Source of the DNA: Hyphomicrobiales bacterium
GTDB taxonomy: Bacteria; Pseudomonadota; Alphaproteobacteria; Rhizobiales; Beijerinckiaceae
Reading direction: 5' to 3'
Assembly: GCA_028869185.1 (NCBI GenBank)
Contig: JAGWTA010000005.1
Location: 1-64,000 of the forward strand
DNA: 64,000 nt
A program made the translations under genes and the position numbers. Below the pieces are notes generated by a model, which had not been told where the DNA came from, did not search any database, and was given only the letters and a program-made list of their open reading frames with translations. Position 1 is the first letter of the stretch, and each line of letters begins with the position of its first letter. This document shows positions 8,826 to 18,331 of the stretch, piece after piece.

Positions 8826-9017
8826 ATGAACGACCAACGCATCACGCTGAGCGACATCGACATTCCCTTCACGCGACTGGTGGCGATTTTCGTCAAATGG
8901 GGCATCGCCGCGATACCGGCCGCGATCATCATTTCGGTCATCATGAGCCTCATCTTTTCGCTCATGTTCGGGCTGCTGGGCTTTGGCTCCATGCATATGC
9001 CCACGACTCACCTTTAA
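8826..9017 (+). CDS. Small membrane protein, 63 residues
   Basis: A single-pass membrane protein. A short polar N-terminus (MNDQRITLSDIDIPF) precedes a hydrophobic stretch from about residue 17 to 53 (AAIPAAIIISVIMSLIFSLM). A GGAAAG ribosome site precedes the ATG. Its stop overlaps the stop of the convergent mtnP (9014-9017). Function is unknown; coding is supported by the ribosome site and the clean membrane-protein composition. Confidence 0.68.
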   Translation: MNDQRITLSDIDIPFTRLVAIFVKWGIAAIPAAIIISVIMSLIFSLMFGLLGFGSMHMPTTHL

Positions 9018-9889
9018 GCTTTGTTCAGCCGCGCCATCACCGCATCGAGTTTTGAGAGCAGCGCAGGATCGCGCGCCGCCTCGGCGGTGATGAGCGCGGT
9101 TTCGAGCGCGCGGTCCGAGCCAACAGGGCAAGGCTCGTGCTCGGCCGGAAAGTCGCGCAACAGCCGGGCGACCAGCCGCGCGGCGTTGGCGGCGTTTTCG
9201 TGCAGGATCTTGATGATGGCTGCGACATCCACCGCGTCGTGATCGGCGTGCCAGCAATCGTAATCGGTCACCATGGCGACGGTCGCGTAGGAAATTTCCG
9301 CCTCGCGCGCCAGCTTGACCTCCGGACAGGCGGTCATGCCGATGACATCGTAGCCGGCGCCCTTGTAGCTCAGCGATTCGGCATAGGACGAAAACTGCGG
9401 CCCTTCCATGCAGACATAGGTTCCGCCTTTTCGAAAGGCGATCTTTTCCGCCTCGGCGGCGGCGGCGATGCGGCCCGACAGTTTCGGCGCGACAGGATGG
9501 GCCATCGACACATGCGCGACGCAGCCGTTGCCGAAAAACGAACTTTCCCGCCCATGGGTGCGGTCGACGAATTGATCGACCAGCACGAAAAGGCCGGGAT
9601 AAAGCTCCTCGCGAAACGAGCCGCAAGCTGAAACCGAAACGATGTCGGTCACGCCGACGCGTTTCATGGCGTCGATATTGGCCCGGTAATTGATTCCGGA
9701 AGGCGAGAGGCGATGCCCACGGCCGTGGCGCGGGAGGAAAACCGCCTCCGTCGTTCCGATCCGTCCGAACCGCAACGCGTCGGAGGGCTCGCCCCAGGGG
9801 GTCGAAACGCGCTCCTCGCGCATATCCGCCAGTCCCGGCAGGTCGTAAACCCCGGACCCGCCAATCACGCCGACAATAGCCTTGGTCAT
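9014..9889 (-). CDS. mtnP: S-methyl-5'-thioadenosine phosphorylase
   Basis: Cleaves methylthioadenosine, a by-product of polyamine synthesis and SAM use, to adenine and methylthioribose-1-phosphate. It has 291 residues with the family motifs GVIGGSGVYDL, FLPRHGRGHRLSP and NYRANIDAMKRVGV. The substrate-binding MEGPQFSSYAES and IGMTACPE are present, as is TDYDCWH. It reads divergently from trxB across a 364-bp gap. Confidence 0.95.
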   Translation of the reverse strand: MTKAIVGVIGGSGVYDLPGLADMREERVSTPWGEPSDALRFGRIGTTEAVFLPRHGRGHRLSPSGINYRANIDAMKRVGVTDIVSVSACGSFREELYPGLFVLVDQFVDRTHGRESSFFGNGCVAHVSMAHPVAPKLSGRIAAAAEAEKIAFRKGGTYVCMEGPQFSSYAESLSYKGAGYDVIGMTACPEVKLAREAEISYATVAMVTDYDCWHADHDAVDVAAIIKILHENAANAARLVARLLRDFPAEHEPCPVGSDRALETALITAEAARDPALLSKLDAVMARLNKA

Positions 9890-10253
9890 GCAATGCTCCG
9901 CTCGCGCCGTCTTTAAGCCAGACCGGGCGGCGCGCGCAACGCGCGGGCGGGGCGATCGCCGGCGGCGCGGGCGCGATCGCCGCCCGTATTTCCGGAAAAA
10001 TTTTGGCGCGGCCGAATTTGCGCGATTTTCGTTCGCGCAGCGCGAAAGCCGCGCGTTTTGGGTTGCGACGGCGTAATTTTTCTCCTTTTCGCGCTCTTTT
10101 GGGTTTGAATATGCCGTCCGCCGCGTTTTATCGGCCCCAGCCGCCGCCGCAGCAGCGCTCCAATTGCCCCGACACCCGCGCGTTGCGCTTGCGCATGCCT
10201 TTCAGGCATTCATAATTTGCATAAGTGAAGCGCAAAGCGCGCAAGGAGAATGC
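9890..10253. other. Divergent intergenic region mtnP/trxB
   Basis: No gene is supported in these 364 bases; the short open frames are low-complexity GC-rich shadows. It contains short T-rich runs (around 10000 and 10078-10105) and must hold the outward promoters. An AAGGAG ribosome site at 10243-10248 serves trxB. I see no riboswitch or RNA structure I can name. Confidence 0.5.
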
Positions 10254-11213
10254 ATGAGCGAACATGCCCGCGTCATTGTCATCGGCTCCGGACCGGCAGG
10301 ATATACGGCCGCCATCTATACGGCGCGCGCCATGCTGAGCCCCGTGCTGATTTCCGGCTTCGAGCCGGGCGGCCAGCTGATGATCACCACCGATGTCGAG
10401 AACTACCCCGGCTTTGCCGAGCCCATTCAGGGCCCCTGGCTGATGGACCAGATGCGTCTGCAGGCTGAACATGTCGGCGCAAGGCTCGTCTCCGATTTCG
10501 TGACGAAAGCGGAGCTGGGCCAACACCCGTTCAGGCTGCACTGCGATTCGGGGGCTGTCTGGACATGCGATGCGCTCGTCATCGCGACAGGCGCCAAGGC
10601 GAAATGGCTGGGAACGCCCAGCGAGGAAAAGTTCAAGGGATACGGCGTTTCGGCCTGCGCAACCTGCGACGGGTTTTTCTATCGCGGCAAGAATGTCATC
10701 GTCGTCGGCGGCGGCAATTCGGCGGTGGAAGAGGCGCTCTATCTCGCCAATCTCGCCGCAAAGGTGACCGTCGTACACCGGCGTCGCGAATTCCGCGCCG
10801 AACGCATCCTGCAGGAGCGCCTGTTCGCCAATCCCAGGATCGAGGTGGTCTGGGACAGCGCGATCGACGAAATTCTCGGCGCGGAAAATCCGCCGGCGGT
10901 CAACGCCGTCCGCCTGAAGAATGTTGTCACCGGCGCGACCGAGACGCGAGCGATCGACGGCGTTTTCGTCGCCATCGGCCACGCACCGGTCACCGATCTT
11001 TTCGCCGGCCAGATCGCGCTGAAGCCCAATGGCTACATCCTGACGACGCCCGGCTCCACCGCCACCAACATCCCCGGCGTTTTCGCCGCCGGCGATGTCG
11101 CGGACGATGTTTTTCGTCAGGCCGTCACCGCCGCTGGCCTCGGCTGCATGGCTGCGCTCGAAGCCGAGAAGTTTCTGGCCGGGCGCGCGGCGCACAAAGT
11201 CGCTGCGCAATAA
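10254..11213 (+). CDS. trxB: Thioredoxin-disulfide reductase
   Basis: NADPH- and FAD-dependent flavoenzyme that keeps thioredoxins reduced. It has 319 residues: N-terminal FAD site (VIGSGPAGYTAAIYTARA), redox-active CATC (SACATCDGFFYRG) and the NADPH-binding VVGGGNSAVEEALYL. The C-terminal GVFAAGDVADDVFRQAV closes the FAD site. Start set by the AAGGAG six bases upstream. A likely client, the thioredoxin gene at 18328, lies in the same window. Followed by a LysR gene on the same strand. Confidence 0.97.
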   Translation: MSEHARVIVIGSGPAGYTAAIYTARAMLSPVLISGFEPGGQLMITTDVENYPGFAEPIQGPWLMDQMRLQAEHVGARLVSDFVTKAELGQHPFRLHCDSGAVWTCDALVIATGAKAKWLGTPSEEKFKGYGVSACATCDGFFYRGKNVIVVGGGNSAVEEALYLANLAAKVTVVHRRREFRAERILQERLFANPRIEVVWDSAIDEILGAENPPAVNAVRLKNVVTGATETRAIDGVFVAIGHAPVTDLFAGQIALKPNGYILTTPGSTATNIPGVFAAGDVADDVFRQAVTAAGLGCMAALEAEKFLAGRAAHKVAAQ

Positions 11214-11307
11214 AAAGACTGGCCCACGCCGGGCAGGCCGATGGCGCGCCCGGCGCGCAAATCGCTCAAGAGGCCGCAAAGGCCCTGAATGAAAGAGGGA
11301 GGCGCCT

Positions 11308-12198
11308 TTGGACTGGGACAAGCTGCGCGTTTTTTATGCGGCGGCGGAAGCTGGCTCGTTCACGCACGCTGGCGACGCGCTCGGCCTCAGCCAGTCCGCC
11401 GTTTCGCGTCAGGTCGGCGCGCTCGAATCCGATCTCGACACGCCCCTTTTCCACCGGCATGCGCGCGGACTGATTCTGACCGAGCCGGGCGAAATCCTGC
11501 TGCGCACCGTCAAGGAAGTGATGGGCAAACTCGAGGCTGCGCGCCTGCGCCTTGGCGAACAGCGCGACAAGCCGCAGGGCGAATTGCGCATCACGACGAC
11601 GCTCGGTCTCGGCACCAACTGGCTGACCCCGCAGCTCGGCGCCTTCATGGAGCTTTATCCGGACGTGCGGATCCATGTGATCCTGTCGGACGACGAGCTT
11701 GACCTTGGCATGCGCGAGGCCGATGTCGCGCTGCGACTGCGCGCGCCGTCTCAGCCCGATCTCGTGCGGCGCAGGCTGTTCACGGTGCACTACCACCTTT
11801 ACGCCTCGCCCGACTACATCAAGCGCCACGGCCAGCCGCGCACCCTCTCCGATCTCGACGGACATCGCCTGCTCGCCTACGGCGTCGCCAATGCGAACTT
11901 TCTCAACACGCTGAATTCGCTTTTGACGGCCGGACGCGATCCGAAAAACCCGCGCTCGCCCGCGCTCGTCGTCAACAACATCACCGCGCTGCGCAAGGCC
12001 GTGGACGCCGGCGTCGGCGTTGCGATCCTGCCCGAGTATCTGATTCAGGCCGATTCCACGCTCGTGCGTCTCCTCCCTTCGGCGGATATGCCGGAACTGG
12101 AATGCTACCTTGTCTACCCGGAAGAAATGAAGAATGTCGCGCGAGTTCAAGTGTTTCGAGACTTTCTCGTTTCGAATGCGCAGCGCTGGAAGTATTGA
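11308..12198 (+). CDS. LysR-family transcriptional regulator
   Basis: A 296-residue LysR regulator. The winged HTH occupies residues 1-60 or so (FTHAGDALGLSQSAVSRQV) and is followed by the effector-binding domain. The start is a TTG after GAAAGAGGGAGG. It lies 94 bases downstream of trxB on the same strand, so it may be co-transcribed or may control trxB. The effector cannot be read from sequence. A terminator lies about 150 bases beyond its stop. Confidence 0.9.
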   Translation: MDWDKLRVFYAAAEAGSFTHAGDALGLSQSAVSRQVGALESDLDTPLFHRHARGLILTEPGEILLRTVKEVMGKLEAARLRLGEQRDKPQGELRITTTLGLGTNWLTPQLGAFMELYPDVRIHVILSDDELDLGMREADVALRLRAPSQPDLVRRRLFTVHYHLYASPDYIKRHGQPRTLSDLDGHRLLAYGVANANFLNTLNSLLTAGRDPKNPRSPALVVNNITALRKAVDAGVGVAILPEYLIQADSTLVRLLPSADMPELECYLVYPEEMKNVARVQVFRDFLVSNAQRWKY

Positions 12199-12350
12199 CC
12201 GTCATAAAACGCATGGCGCCCATGCGCGCGCGTGCATTGGCGCCGTTCAGACACACGCCATAATCGATTCGTCGGTTGCAAACGCCAACTCTCTCCCCGG
12301 CGCGAGCGACCGATCATTCCCTCTTGAAGTCCTCCGGCCGTTGGCCGGAC

Positions 12351-12379
12351 GCCGGGCGGCGACGCCCGGCTCTTTTTTT
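12351..12379 (+). terminator. Intrinsic terminator after trxB-lysR
   Basis: GCCGGGCG (12351-12358) pairs with CGCCCGGC (12363-12370) over a GGCGA-type loop and is followed by TCTTTTTTT. The U-tract is on the plus strand, so it ends the trxB-lysR transcript just before the convergent ptsP stop. Confidence 0.92.
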
Positions 12380-12383
12380 GCGC

Positions 12384-14660
12384 TCAGTTCAGTGCAACGC
12401 CGCATTCCGTGAGATAGCGGCGCAAATCCTCGCGCAACGGCTGGCGATCGTCGCCGCTCTCCAGCATAGGCGCAAGGAATGCGGCGATCGCGCCGATATC
12501 GGCCGACAGGATCGCCGCCTTGACCGGTCCGATCGACGAGGGCGACATCGAAAGGCCGCGATAGCCAACCGCTGCAAGCGCCAGAGCATCGAGCGGTTTG
12601 CCGCCGATCTCGCCGCACAGCGTCACCGGCTTGCCGGCGCGCGCGCCCGCTTCCGCGACAGCGCGCAGCGCGCGCAGCGCGGGCGGCGAGAGCGGATCGA
12701 ACCGGCTGGCGACGCGCTTGTTGTCGCGATCTGCGGCGAAAAGATATTGAATGAGATCGTTGGAGCCCACCGAGAGAAAATCGGCGCGCGCGCAAATCGT
12801 CTCGAGCTCCCACAGCAACGAGGGCACTTCCACCATAACGCCGAGATGCAGCGCGCTCGGCGGTTGGTACCCGTGCTTTTCGAGGTAGCGCATTTCGCGC
12901 ATGGTGATCTCGCGCGCCGCCTCGAATTCGCCGACCGTCGCCACCATCGGGAACATGATGCGCAGCAGACGGCCCGCGCCCGCCTTCAGCATGGCGCGCA
13001 GTTGCAGGCGCAGCAGGCCAGGCCGGTCGAGGCCGATGCGCAACGCGCGCCAGCCGAGCGCCGGATTTTCCTCTTCCACCTTCGCCATATACGGCAGCAC
13101 CTTGTCGCTGCCGATGTCGAGCGTGCGGAACGTGACCGGTTTATCCCCTGTCATGTCGAGCACGGTGCGATACAGCGCCTCCTGCTCGCTGGCGCGCGGA
13201 AAGCGCGAGGCGAGCATGAATTGCAATTCGGTGCGAAACAGGCCGATCGATTGCGCGCCCGTCTCCTCGACATGCTGCACGTCGACGATCAGCCCCGCAT
13301 TCATGCCGATTTTAACCTCGACGCCGTCGCGCGAGACCGCCGGCGTGTTGCGCAGGGCGCGATATTGTTCCTGCCGCTTGGCCCGCAGCTTGGCCTTTTC
13401 GCCATAAGCGATTTCAACGTCCGGCTGCGGCCGCAACTGCACTTCGCCAGCGCCGCCGTCGACGATGACCGCGTCGCCCGTATCGACGAGATCGGTGACA
13501 TTGGCGACATCGCCGACGACCGGAATGCCGATCGCGCGCGCGACAATGGCGACATGGCTCGAAACGCCGCCATGCTCGAGAACGAGGCCGCGCAATTTGT
13601 GGCGCGGATAGTCGAGCAAGGCCGCCGGCCCCATCGTGCGCGCAACCAGGATCGCATTGTCCGGAAGAATTTCGCGCGCGGTGACGAAGGATTGTCCGGT
13701 CAGCTGATGCAGGAGCCTGTGCGCGAGATCGTCGAGATCGTGCAGCCGCTCGCGCAGATAAGGATCCGTCTGACGCTGCAATTTTGCGCGCGTGTCGTTC
13801 TGCACGCGCTCAACAGCCGCCTCCGCCGTCAGACCCGTGGCGACGGCTTCATGCAACTTGCGGATCCAGCCGCGATCATTGGCGAACATGCGCACTGTTT
13901 CCAGCACGTCGCGATGTTCGCCCGCCCCCAGCCGCTCGCCACCCTCGATCAGCGCGTCGATCTCGTTGCGCAACGCCTCGATGGCCGCATCGAGGCGCGC
14001 GTTCTCGGCCGCCAGATCCTCGGCGATGATCTGTTTGATGACGATGCGCGGCTCGTGCAACACGGCGTGGCCGAGGCCCACGCCATCCGACACCGCCTGC
14101 CCGCGCAGGCCGATCGGGCGGCGCAGCGCGGTCGAATCGCCAGGCCGGACGAGCGCCTGCAGCGCGCCGGACGCCACCATCTCGGCCAGCAGCATGGCTG
14201 TGGTCTGCAGCGCCTCGATTTCTTCCTCGAGATAAACGCGCCGCGCGCGGTTCTGCACGACCAGAACGCCGAGCGTGGTCCCACCGCGCAGGATCGGCAC
14301 GCCGAGAAACGAATGATAGATTTCTTCGCCCGTTTCCGGCTTGTAGGAGAAGGCCGGGTGCGATTGCGCGTCCGAAAGCGCCAAAGGCTCCGCGCTCTCG
14401 GCAATGGCGCCGACAAGCCCTTCGCCCGCGTGCATCGTGGTCAGATGCACCGCCTCGCGATTAAGACCTTCGGTTGCATAAAGTTCGAGCGCGCCATCGC
14501 CGCGCAGCACGTAAACCGAGCAGACTTCCGCCACCATGTTGGAGGCGATCTGCGTGACGATCTTGTCGAGGCGCGTCTGCGGGCTGACCGGCTCCGCCAT
14601 GATCTCGCGGAGACGGCGCAGCAACAGGCGAGGTCCGCCAAGTCCGCTCCGCACAGTCAT
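12384..14660 (-). CDS. ptsP: Nitrogen-PTS enzyme I (PtsP)
   Basis: First phosphotransferase of the nitrogen-related PTS: it autophosphorylates from phosphoenolpyruvate and passes phosphate to NPr. It has 758 residues. A GAF sensor domain occupies about residues 20-170, and the enzyme I body follows with the phosphohistidine segment GGVSSHVAIVARAIGIPVV. The PEP-binding C-terminal barrel shows FRTELQFM and VTLCGEIGGKPLDAL. The ATG at 14660 is preferred to the longer frame. A 1018-residue antisense frame here is a GC shadow. Confidence 0.95.
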   Translation of the reverse strand: MTVRSGLGGPRLLLRRLREIMAEPVSPQTRLDKIVTQIASNMVAEVCSVYVLRGDGALELYATEGLNREAVHLTTMHAGEGLVGAIAESAEPLALSDAQSHPAFSYKPETGEEIYHSFLGVPILRGGTTLGVLVVQNRARRVYLEEEIEALQTTAMLLAEMVASGALQALVRPGDSTALRRPIGLRGQAVSDGVGLGHAVLHEPRIVIKQIIAEDLAAENARLDAAIEALRNEIDALIEGGERLGAGEHRDVLETVRMFANDRGWIRKLHEAVATGLTAEAAVERVQNDTRAKLQRQTDPYLRERLHDLDDLAHRLLHQLTGQSFVTAREILPDNAILVARTMGPAALLDYPRHKLRGLVLEHGGVSSHVAIVARAIGIPVVGDVANVTDLVDTGDAVIVDGGAGEVQLRPQPDVEIAYGEKAKLRAKRQEQYRALRNTPAVSRDGVEVKIGMNAGLIVDVQHVEETGAQSIGLFRTELQFMLASRFPRASEQEALYRTVLDMTGDKPVTFRTLDIGSDKVLPYMAKVEEENPALGWRALRIGLDRPGLLRLQLRAMLKAGAGRLLRIMFPMVATVGEFEAAREITMREMRYLEKHGYQPPSALHLGVMVEVPSLLWELETICARADFLSVGSNDLIQYLFAADRDNKRVASRFDPLSPPALRALRAVAEAGARAGKPVTLCGEIGGKPLDALALAAVGYRGLSMSPSSIGPVKAAILSADIGAIAAFLAPMLESGDDRQPLREDLRRYLTECGVALN

Positions 14661-14738
14661 CGTTTTATCCGGTCCGCGCGCCGCCTGGCGCTCTTTCGCC
14701 CGTATAGCGATGCAATCTGCGGACCACAAGCAAACCGC

Positions 14739-16190
14739 TCACTGAAGCCGATAAAGCGTCCATTTAGCGCCGGAAATCTCCGCAGAAGGGAAGAATTGCC
14801 GCTTTTCGTAGGTTTTTGCGCAATCGGGCGCGCCCAGAGCGAGGATAGGGGGCGAAGGCGCGCGGTCTTCGGGATCCTGCGCGCGAACGAACCATTGGGG
14901 CGGCGCGGCGCACCAGGCGGCGGGACTGGAAAAATCGGCAGGCCGCAGATCGGCGCCGGCGAGGCCAGCATAATAGCGCACGACGCGGATCGTCTCCGGC
15001 CGCCCGTTCGAATCATAGAGCGCCGGCCCGGCTGCGCTCATGGCGGCGACGGCGGCGGCCGGCTGCCCACGCCCAAAAAGCAAAAGATGGCGCAGCTGCG
15101 CGCCATCCCCCGCCAGACAGGCGGCCAGGACAGCAAGGGCGCCGACGCGCGCCGCTGGCCTGGAACGCGCGAAAAGCGCTCCAAGGCCCTCGGCGACGGC
15201 GAGCGCGGCGGCGACCGCGCTGACGAGGTGAAAGCGCGGGATGTGCAAATTGGGCAATTGCAGAAAGACGGCGAGCGACGGCGCGGCGAGGATGGCGACG
15301 GCGAAAAAAACGCGGCGCGGCGCTGGCAGTAGAGCAAGCGCCGCGGCGATGACAATGAGGGCGAGGATCAGCGCCGTCGCATCGGACCAGACGAAGGGCA
15401 GCCCAAAAACAATGCGCGCCGCGCTCGCCAGTCCCGCCGCCAGCCGCTCGAAGGCGAAAGCGTGCTGATCGCCGGTCTGCATCTTGTGTGTGTAGAGGAT
15501 GCTCGCCACAACGCAGGCGCCAGCCGGCGCAAGACCAAGCGTCCCTGCGCCCGCCAACGGCAGGGCGAACCGCATCGCCGCGCGAGCATCGCGCGTTTGC
15601 GCATGAAAGCGCGCGAATGCGGCGAGCGACAAGGCGAAGACAGCGAAAACCATCGTCAGATGAAACAGCGCGCCAAGGAACGCCGCCGCGCCAAACATCA
15701 CGAGCGGCCGCCGATCGCGCGGGTTTTCCGCATGCCTGTCCAGCGCAAAAATCGCGACCAGGGCTGCGAGAATAAGCCCCGCATAACCCCGCGCCTCCGA
15801 CCCGTAGAGGACAAACGCATAGCCGAAAGCAAAGAGCAGCGCGGCGCAAACGCCGGCGGCGGCGCCTCCCGCGCGCCGCGCGATTTCGGCTGCGAGCGGG
15901 ATGGCCGCAGCGCCAAGCGCAACCGACAGGATGCGCGCAACGAGTGGCGCCGGCTGCGGGCCGACGCACCACAGCCACAGCGAATTCAGGAAGTGATTGT
16001 TGTCCTGCGAGACGCCGTAAAAAATTTCATCTGCGCGGCTCAGCTTTTCGAGCGTCTGCAACGACCAGATTTCGTCGAGCCACAAATCGCCGCGCGCGGC
16101 AGCCACGCGCACGAGGATTCCCGCCGCCGTTATCAGGGCGAGCGCGGCGACGTAGAAGCGCGCGGGACGGTCTGAAAGGGCGGCGTCCAT
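14739..16190 (-). CDS. GT-C family glycosyltransferase (ArnT/PMT-like)
   Basis: A 483-residue polytopic inner-membrane protein. An N-terminal TM is followed by the periplasmic-loop acidic motif LWLDEIWSLQ, and a further loop with QDNNHFLNSLWLW, typical of dolichyl/undecaprenyl-phosphate-sugar transferases. About ten more TM segments follow, then a short soluble C-terminal domain. It would transfer a sugar from a lipid carrier to an envelope acceptor; donor and acceptor are unknown. It lies between lysC and ptsP on the same strand. Confidence 0.8.
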   Translation of the reverse strand: MDAALSDRPARFYVAALALITAAGILVRVAAARGDLWLDEIWSLQTLEKLSRADEIFYGVSQDNNHFLNSLWLWCVGPQPAPLVARILSVALGAAAIPLAAEIARRAGGAAAGVCAALLFAFGYAFVLYGSEARGYAGLILAALVAIFALDRHAENPRDRRPLVMFGAAAFLGALFHLTMVFAVFALSLAAFARFHAQTRDARAAMRFALPLAGAGTLGLAPAGACVVASILYTHKMQTGDQHAFAFERLAAGLASAARIVFGLPFVWSDATALILALIVIAAALALLPAPRRVFFAVAILAAPSLAVFLQLPNLHIPRFHLVSAVAAALAVAEGLGALFARSRPAARVGALAVLAACLAGDGAQLRHLLLFGRGQPAAAVAAMSAAGPALYDSNGRPETIRVVRYYAGLAGADLRPADFSSPAAWCAAPPQWFVRAQDPEDRAPSPPILALGAPDCAKTYEKRQFFPSAEISGAKWTLYRLQ

Positions 16191-16235
16191 GCGCCCATTG
16201 TGGACGCAAAGATTTAAATGCCCATGAACGGGCGC

Positions 16236-17474
16236 TTACGCCTTGTCGAGCCCGTAGAGCGTGTGAAGCGTGCGCACCGCCAGCTCGGTATAGGCGGCGT
16301 CGATCAGCACCGAGAATTTGATTTCCGAAGTCGTGATGGCGCGGATGTTGACGCCCTTTTCCGACAGCGCCTTGAAGGCGCGGGCGGCGACGCCGGCGTG
16401 GCTGCGCATGCCAATGCCGATGGCGGACACTTTCACCACATCGGTCGCGCCGGAAATCTGCGCGGCCCCGATCACGTCCCTGTTCTTGTCGAGCAACGCG
16501 AGCGCGCGCTCGTAATCGGCGGACGGCACGGTGAAGGTGATGTCGGTGGTCGCCGCATCGTCCGAGACCACCTGAATGATCATGTCGACATTGATGTTGG
16601 CGTCCGCCAGCGGCACGAAAATCGCGGCGGCGACGCCCGGCTTGTCGGCCACGCGGCGCAGCGTGATCTGCGCCTCGTCGCGCGAAAAGGCGATGCCGGT
16701 GACAACCTGGGCTTCCATAATGTCCTCCTCGGCGCAGATCAGCGTGCCGGACTGGGGATTGTTCGGATCGTCGAAGGACGAGCGCACATAGGTCGGAACC
16801 TTGTGCACCATCGCCACCTCGACCGAGCGCACTTGCAGAACCTTGGCGCCGAGCGAGGCCATTTCGAGCATTTCCTCGAAGGCGACGCGATCGAGCCGGC
16901 GGGCCTTGGGAACGATCCGCGGGTCGGTCGTATAGACGCCGTCGACGTCGGTGTAGATGTCGCAGCGGTCGGCGCCGATGGCGGCGGCCAGCGCAACCGC
17001 GCTCGTGTCCGAACCGCCGCGCCCGAGCGTGGTGATGCGGCCCGTTTCGCGATGCACGCCCTGAAACCCGGCGACGACCGCGACTTCCTTGCGCTCCTTG
17101 AACCGCTTGACGATTTCATCGCCCTCGATCCCGGCGATGCGCGCCGAACCATGCGCGTCGCTCGTCAGGATCGGGATTTGCCAGCCCTGCCAGGACCGGG
17201 CCTGAATGCCCATGCTCTGCAGCACGATGGCCAAAAGGCCGGATGTCACCTGCTCGCCCGAGGCGACGACAGCGTCATATTCGCGGGCGTCGTGCAGCGG
17301 AGAGGCCTCCTTGCACCAGCCGACCAGTTCGTTGGTCTTGCCCGACATGGCCGAGACCACCACCGCGACGTCGTAGCCCGCGTCAACCTCGCGCTTCACA
17401 TGCTGGGCCACATTGCGGATGCGCTCGATATTGGCGACCGACGTGCCGCCGAATTTCATGACCAGACGAGGCAT
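16236..17474 (-). CDS. lysC: Aspartate kinase
   Basis: Phosphorylates aspartate, the first step toward lysine, threonine, methionine and diaminopimelate. It has 412 residues. The N-terminal kinase domain starts MPRLVMKFGGTSVAN and contains TTLGRGGSDTSAVAL and DIYTDVDGVYTTDPR. Two C-terminal ACT domains follow (about residues 265-410) for feedback control. The ATG at 17474 fits the conserved N-terminus; the frame stays open upstream to 17594, overlapping divergent ubiG. Confidence 0.97.
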   Translation of the reverse strand: MPRLVMKFGGTSVANIERIRNVAQHVKREVDAGYDVAVVVSAMSGKTNELVGWCKEASPLHDAREYDAVVASGEQVTSGLLAIVLQSMGIQARSWQGWQIPILTSDAHGSARIAGIEGDEIVKRFKERKEVAVVAGFQGVHRETGRITTLGRGGSDTSAVALAAAIGADRCDIYTDVDGVYTTDPRIVPKARRLDRVAFEEMLEMASLGAKVLQVRSVEVAMVHKVPTYVRSSFDDPNNPQSGTLICAEEDIMEAQVVTGIAFSRDEAQITLRRVADKPGVAAAIFVPLADANINVDMIIQVVSDDAATTDITFTVPSADYERALALLDKNRDVIGAAQISGATDVVKVSAIGIGMRSHAGVAARAFKALSEKGVNIRAITTSEIKFSVLIDAAYTELAVRTLHTLYGLDKA

Positions 17475-17581
17475 GGAGCATCCAGTTGGAGGGGCGGCTC
17501 GCGCCGCAGGCGTTGCGGGCGTATAGAGAGAGGCCGCGCGCCCTGTCAACGCGCCTGCCAGCCAAGAGAGCCGGAGCACCC

Positions 17582-18331
17582 ATGCAAGCCGCAAGAGCCG
17601 CCAGCGTCGATCAGGACGATGTCGCCCGTTTCGAGCGCCTCGGCGACAGATGGTGGGACGAGTGGGGGCCGATGCGCGCGCTTCACAAAATGAACCCGCT
17701 GCGGGTCGATTACATCGCCGGAACGCTGAAGCGGGAGCTGAAACCGGCGGGCGCCACCCCCGTCCGCCCCCTCGCCGGGCTGCGTATTCTCGATATCGGC
17801 TGCGGGGCGGGCATCTTGTCCGAGCCGCTCGCCCGGCTTGGCGCGCAAATGACGTCGATAGATCCGGGCGCGGAAAATATCGGCGTCGCCCGCGCCCATG
17901 CGGAAAAGGGCGGCCTGCCGATCGACTATCGCGCCGTGACGGCGGAAGAACTGGCCGCGCAGGGCGCTTCCTTCGATGCTGTTTGCGCGATGGAAGTGGT
18001 CGAACATGTGTTGGACCGGCCTGCTTTCGTCAAAACGGCGGCGAGCCTTGTGCGACCTGGCGGCTTCTTCTTCGCCGCAACGCTCAATCGCACCAAACGC
18101 TCCTATGCGCTGGCGATTCTGGGCGCTGAATATATCCTGCGCTGGGTCGAACGCGGCACGCACGACTGGTCGCAATTCGTCACGCCGGAAGAATTGACTG
18201 CGGACATGCGCGCCGCCGGCCTCTCCGTTTATGATCGCACCGGCGTCGTCTACAATCCATTGTTCGGGGAATGGCGCACCAGCGAGGATTGCGCGGTCAA
18301 CTACATGATGACGGCGGAGAAAATTGCATGA
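17582..18331 (+). CDS. ubiG: Ubiquinone biosynthesis O-methyltransferase UbiG
   Basis: SAM-dependent methyltransferase that carries out both O-methylations of the ubiquinone head group. It has 249 residues. It has the N-terminal FERLGDRWWDEWGPMRALHK, the SAM motif LRILDIGCGAGILSEPLA and FDAVCAMEVVEHV. C-terminal VYNPLFGEWRTSEDCAVNYM is also present. Divergent from lysC with about 107 bases between starts. Its stop overlaps the start of the downstream thioredoxin gene (ATGA), so they are translationally coupled. Confidence 0.96.
   Translation: MQAARAASVDQDDVARFERLGDRWWDEWGPMRALHKMNPLRVDYIAGTLKRELKPAGATPVRPLAGLRILDIGCGAGILSEPLARLGAQMTSIDPGAENIGVARAHAEKGGLPIDYRAVTAEELAAQGASFDAVCAMEVVEHVLDRPAFVKTAASLVRPGGFFFAATLNRTKRSYALAILGAEYILRWVERGTHDWSQFVTPEELTADMRAAGLSVYDRTGVVYNPLFGEWRTSEDCAVNYMMTAEKIA

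Noticed and set aside
10003-10215. 70-codon frame in the mtnP/trxB gap
   Set aside because: Arg/Pro-rich, no ribosome site, no family signal; the gap is better read as a divergent promoter region.
12276-15332. A 1018-codon plus-strand open frame opposite ptsP
   Set aside because: It is antisense to a clear ptsP, has the Arg/Ala-rich low-complexity composition of GC shadows and shows no domain.
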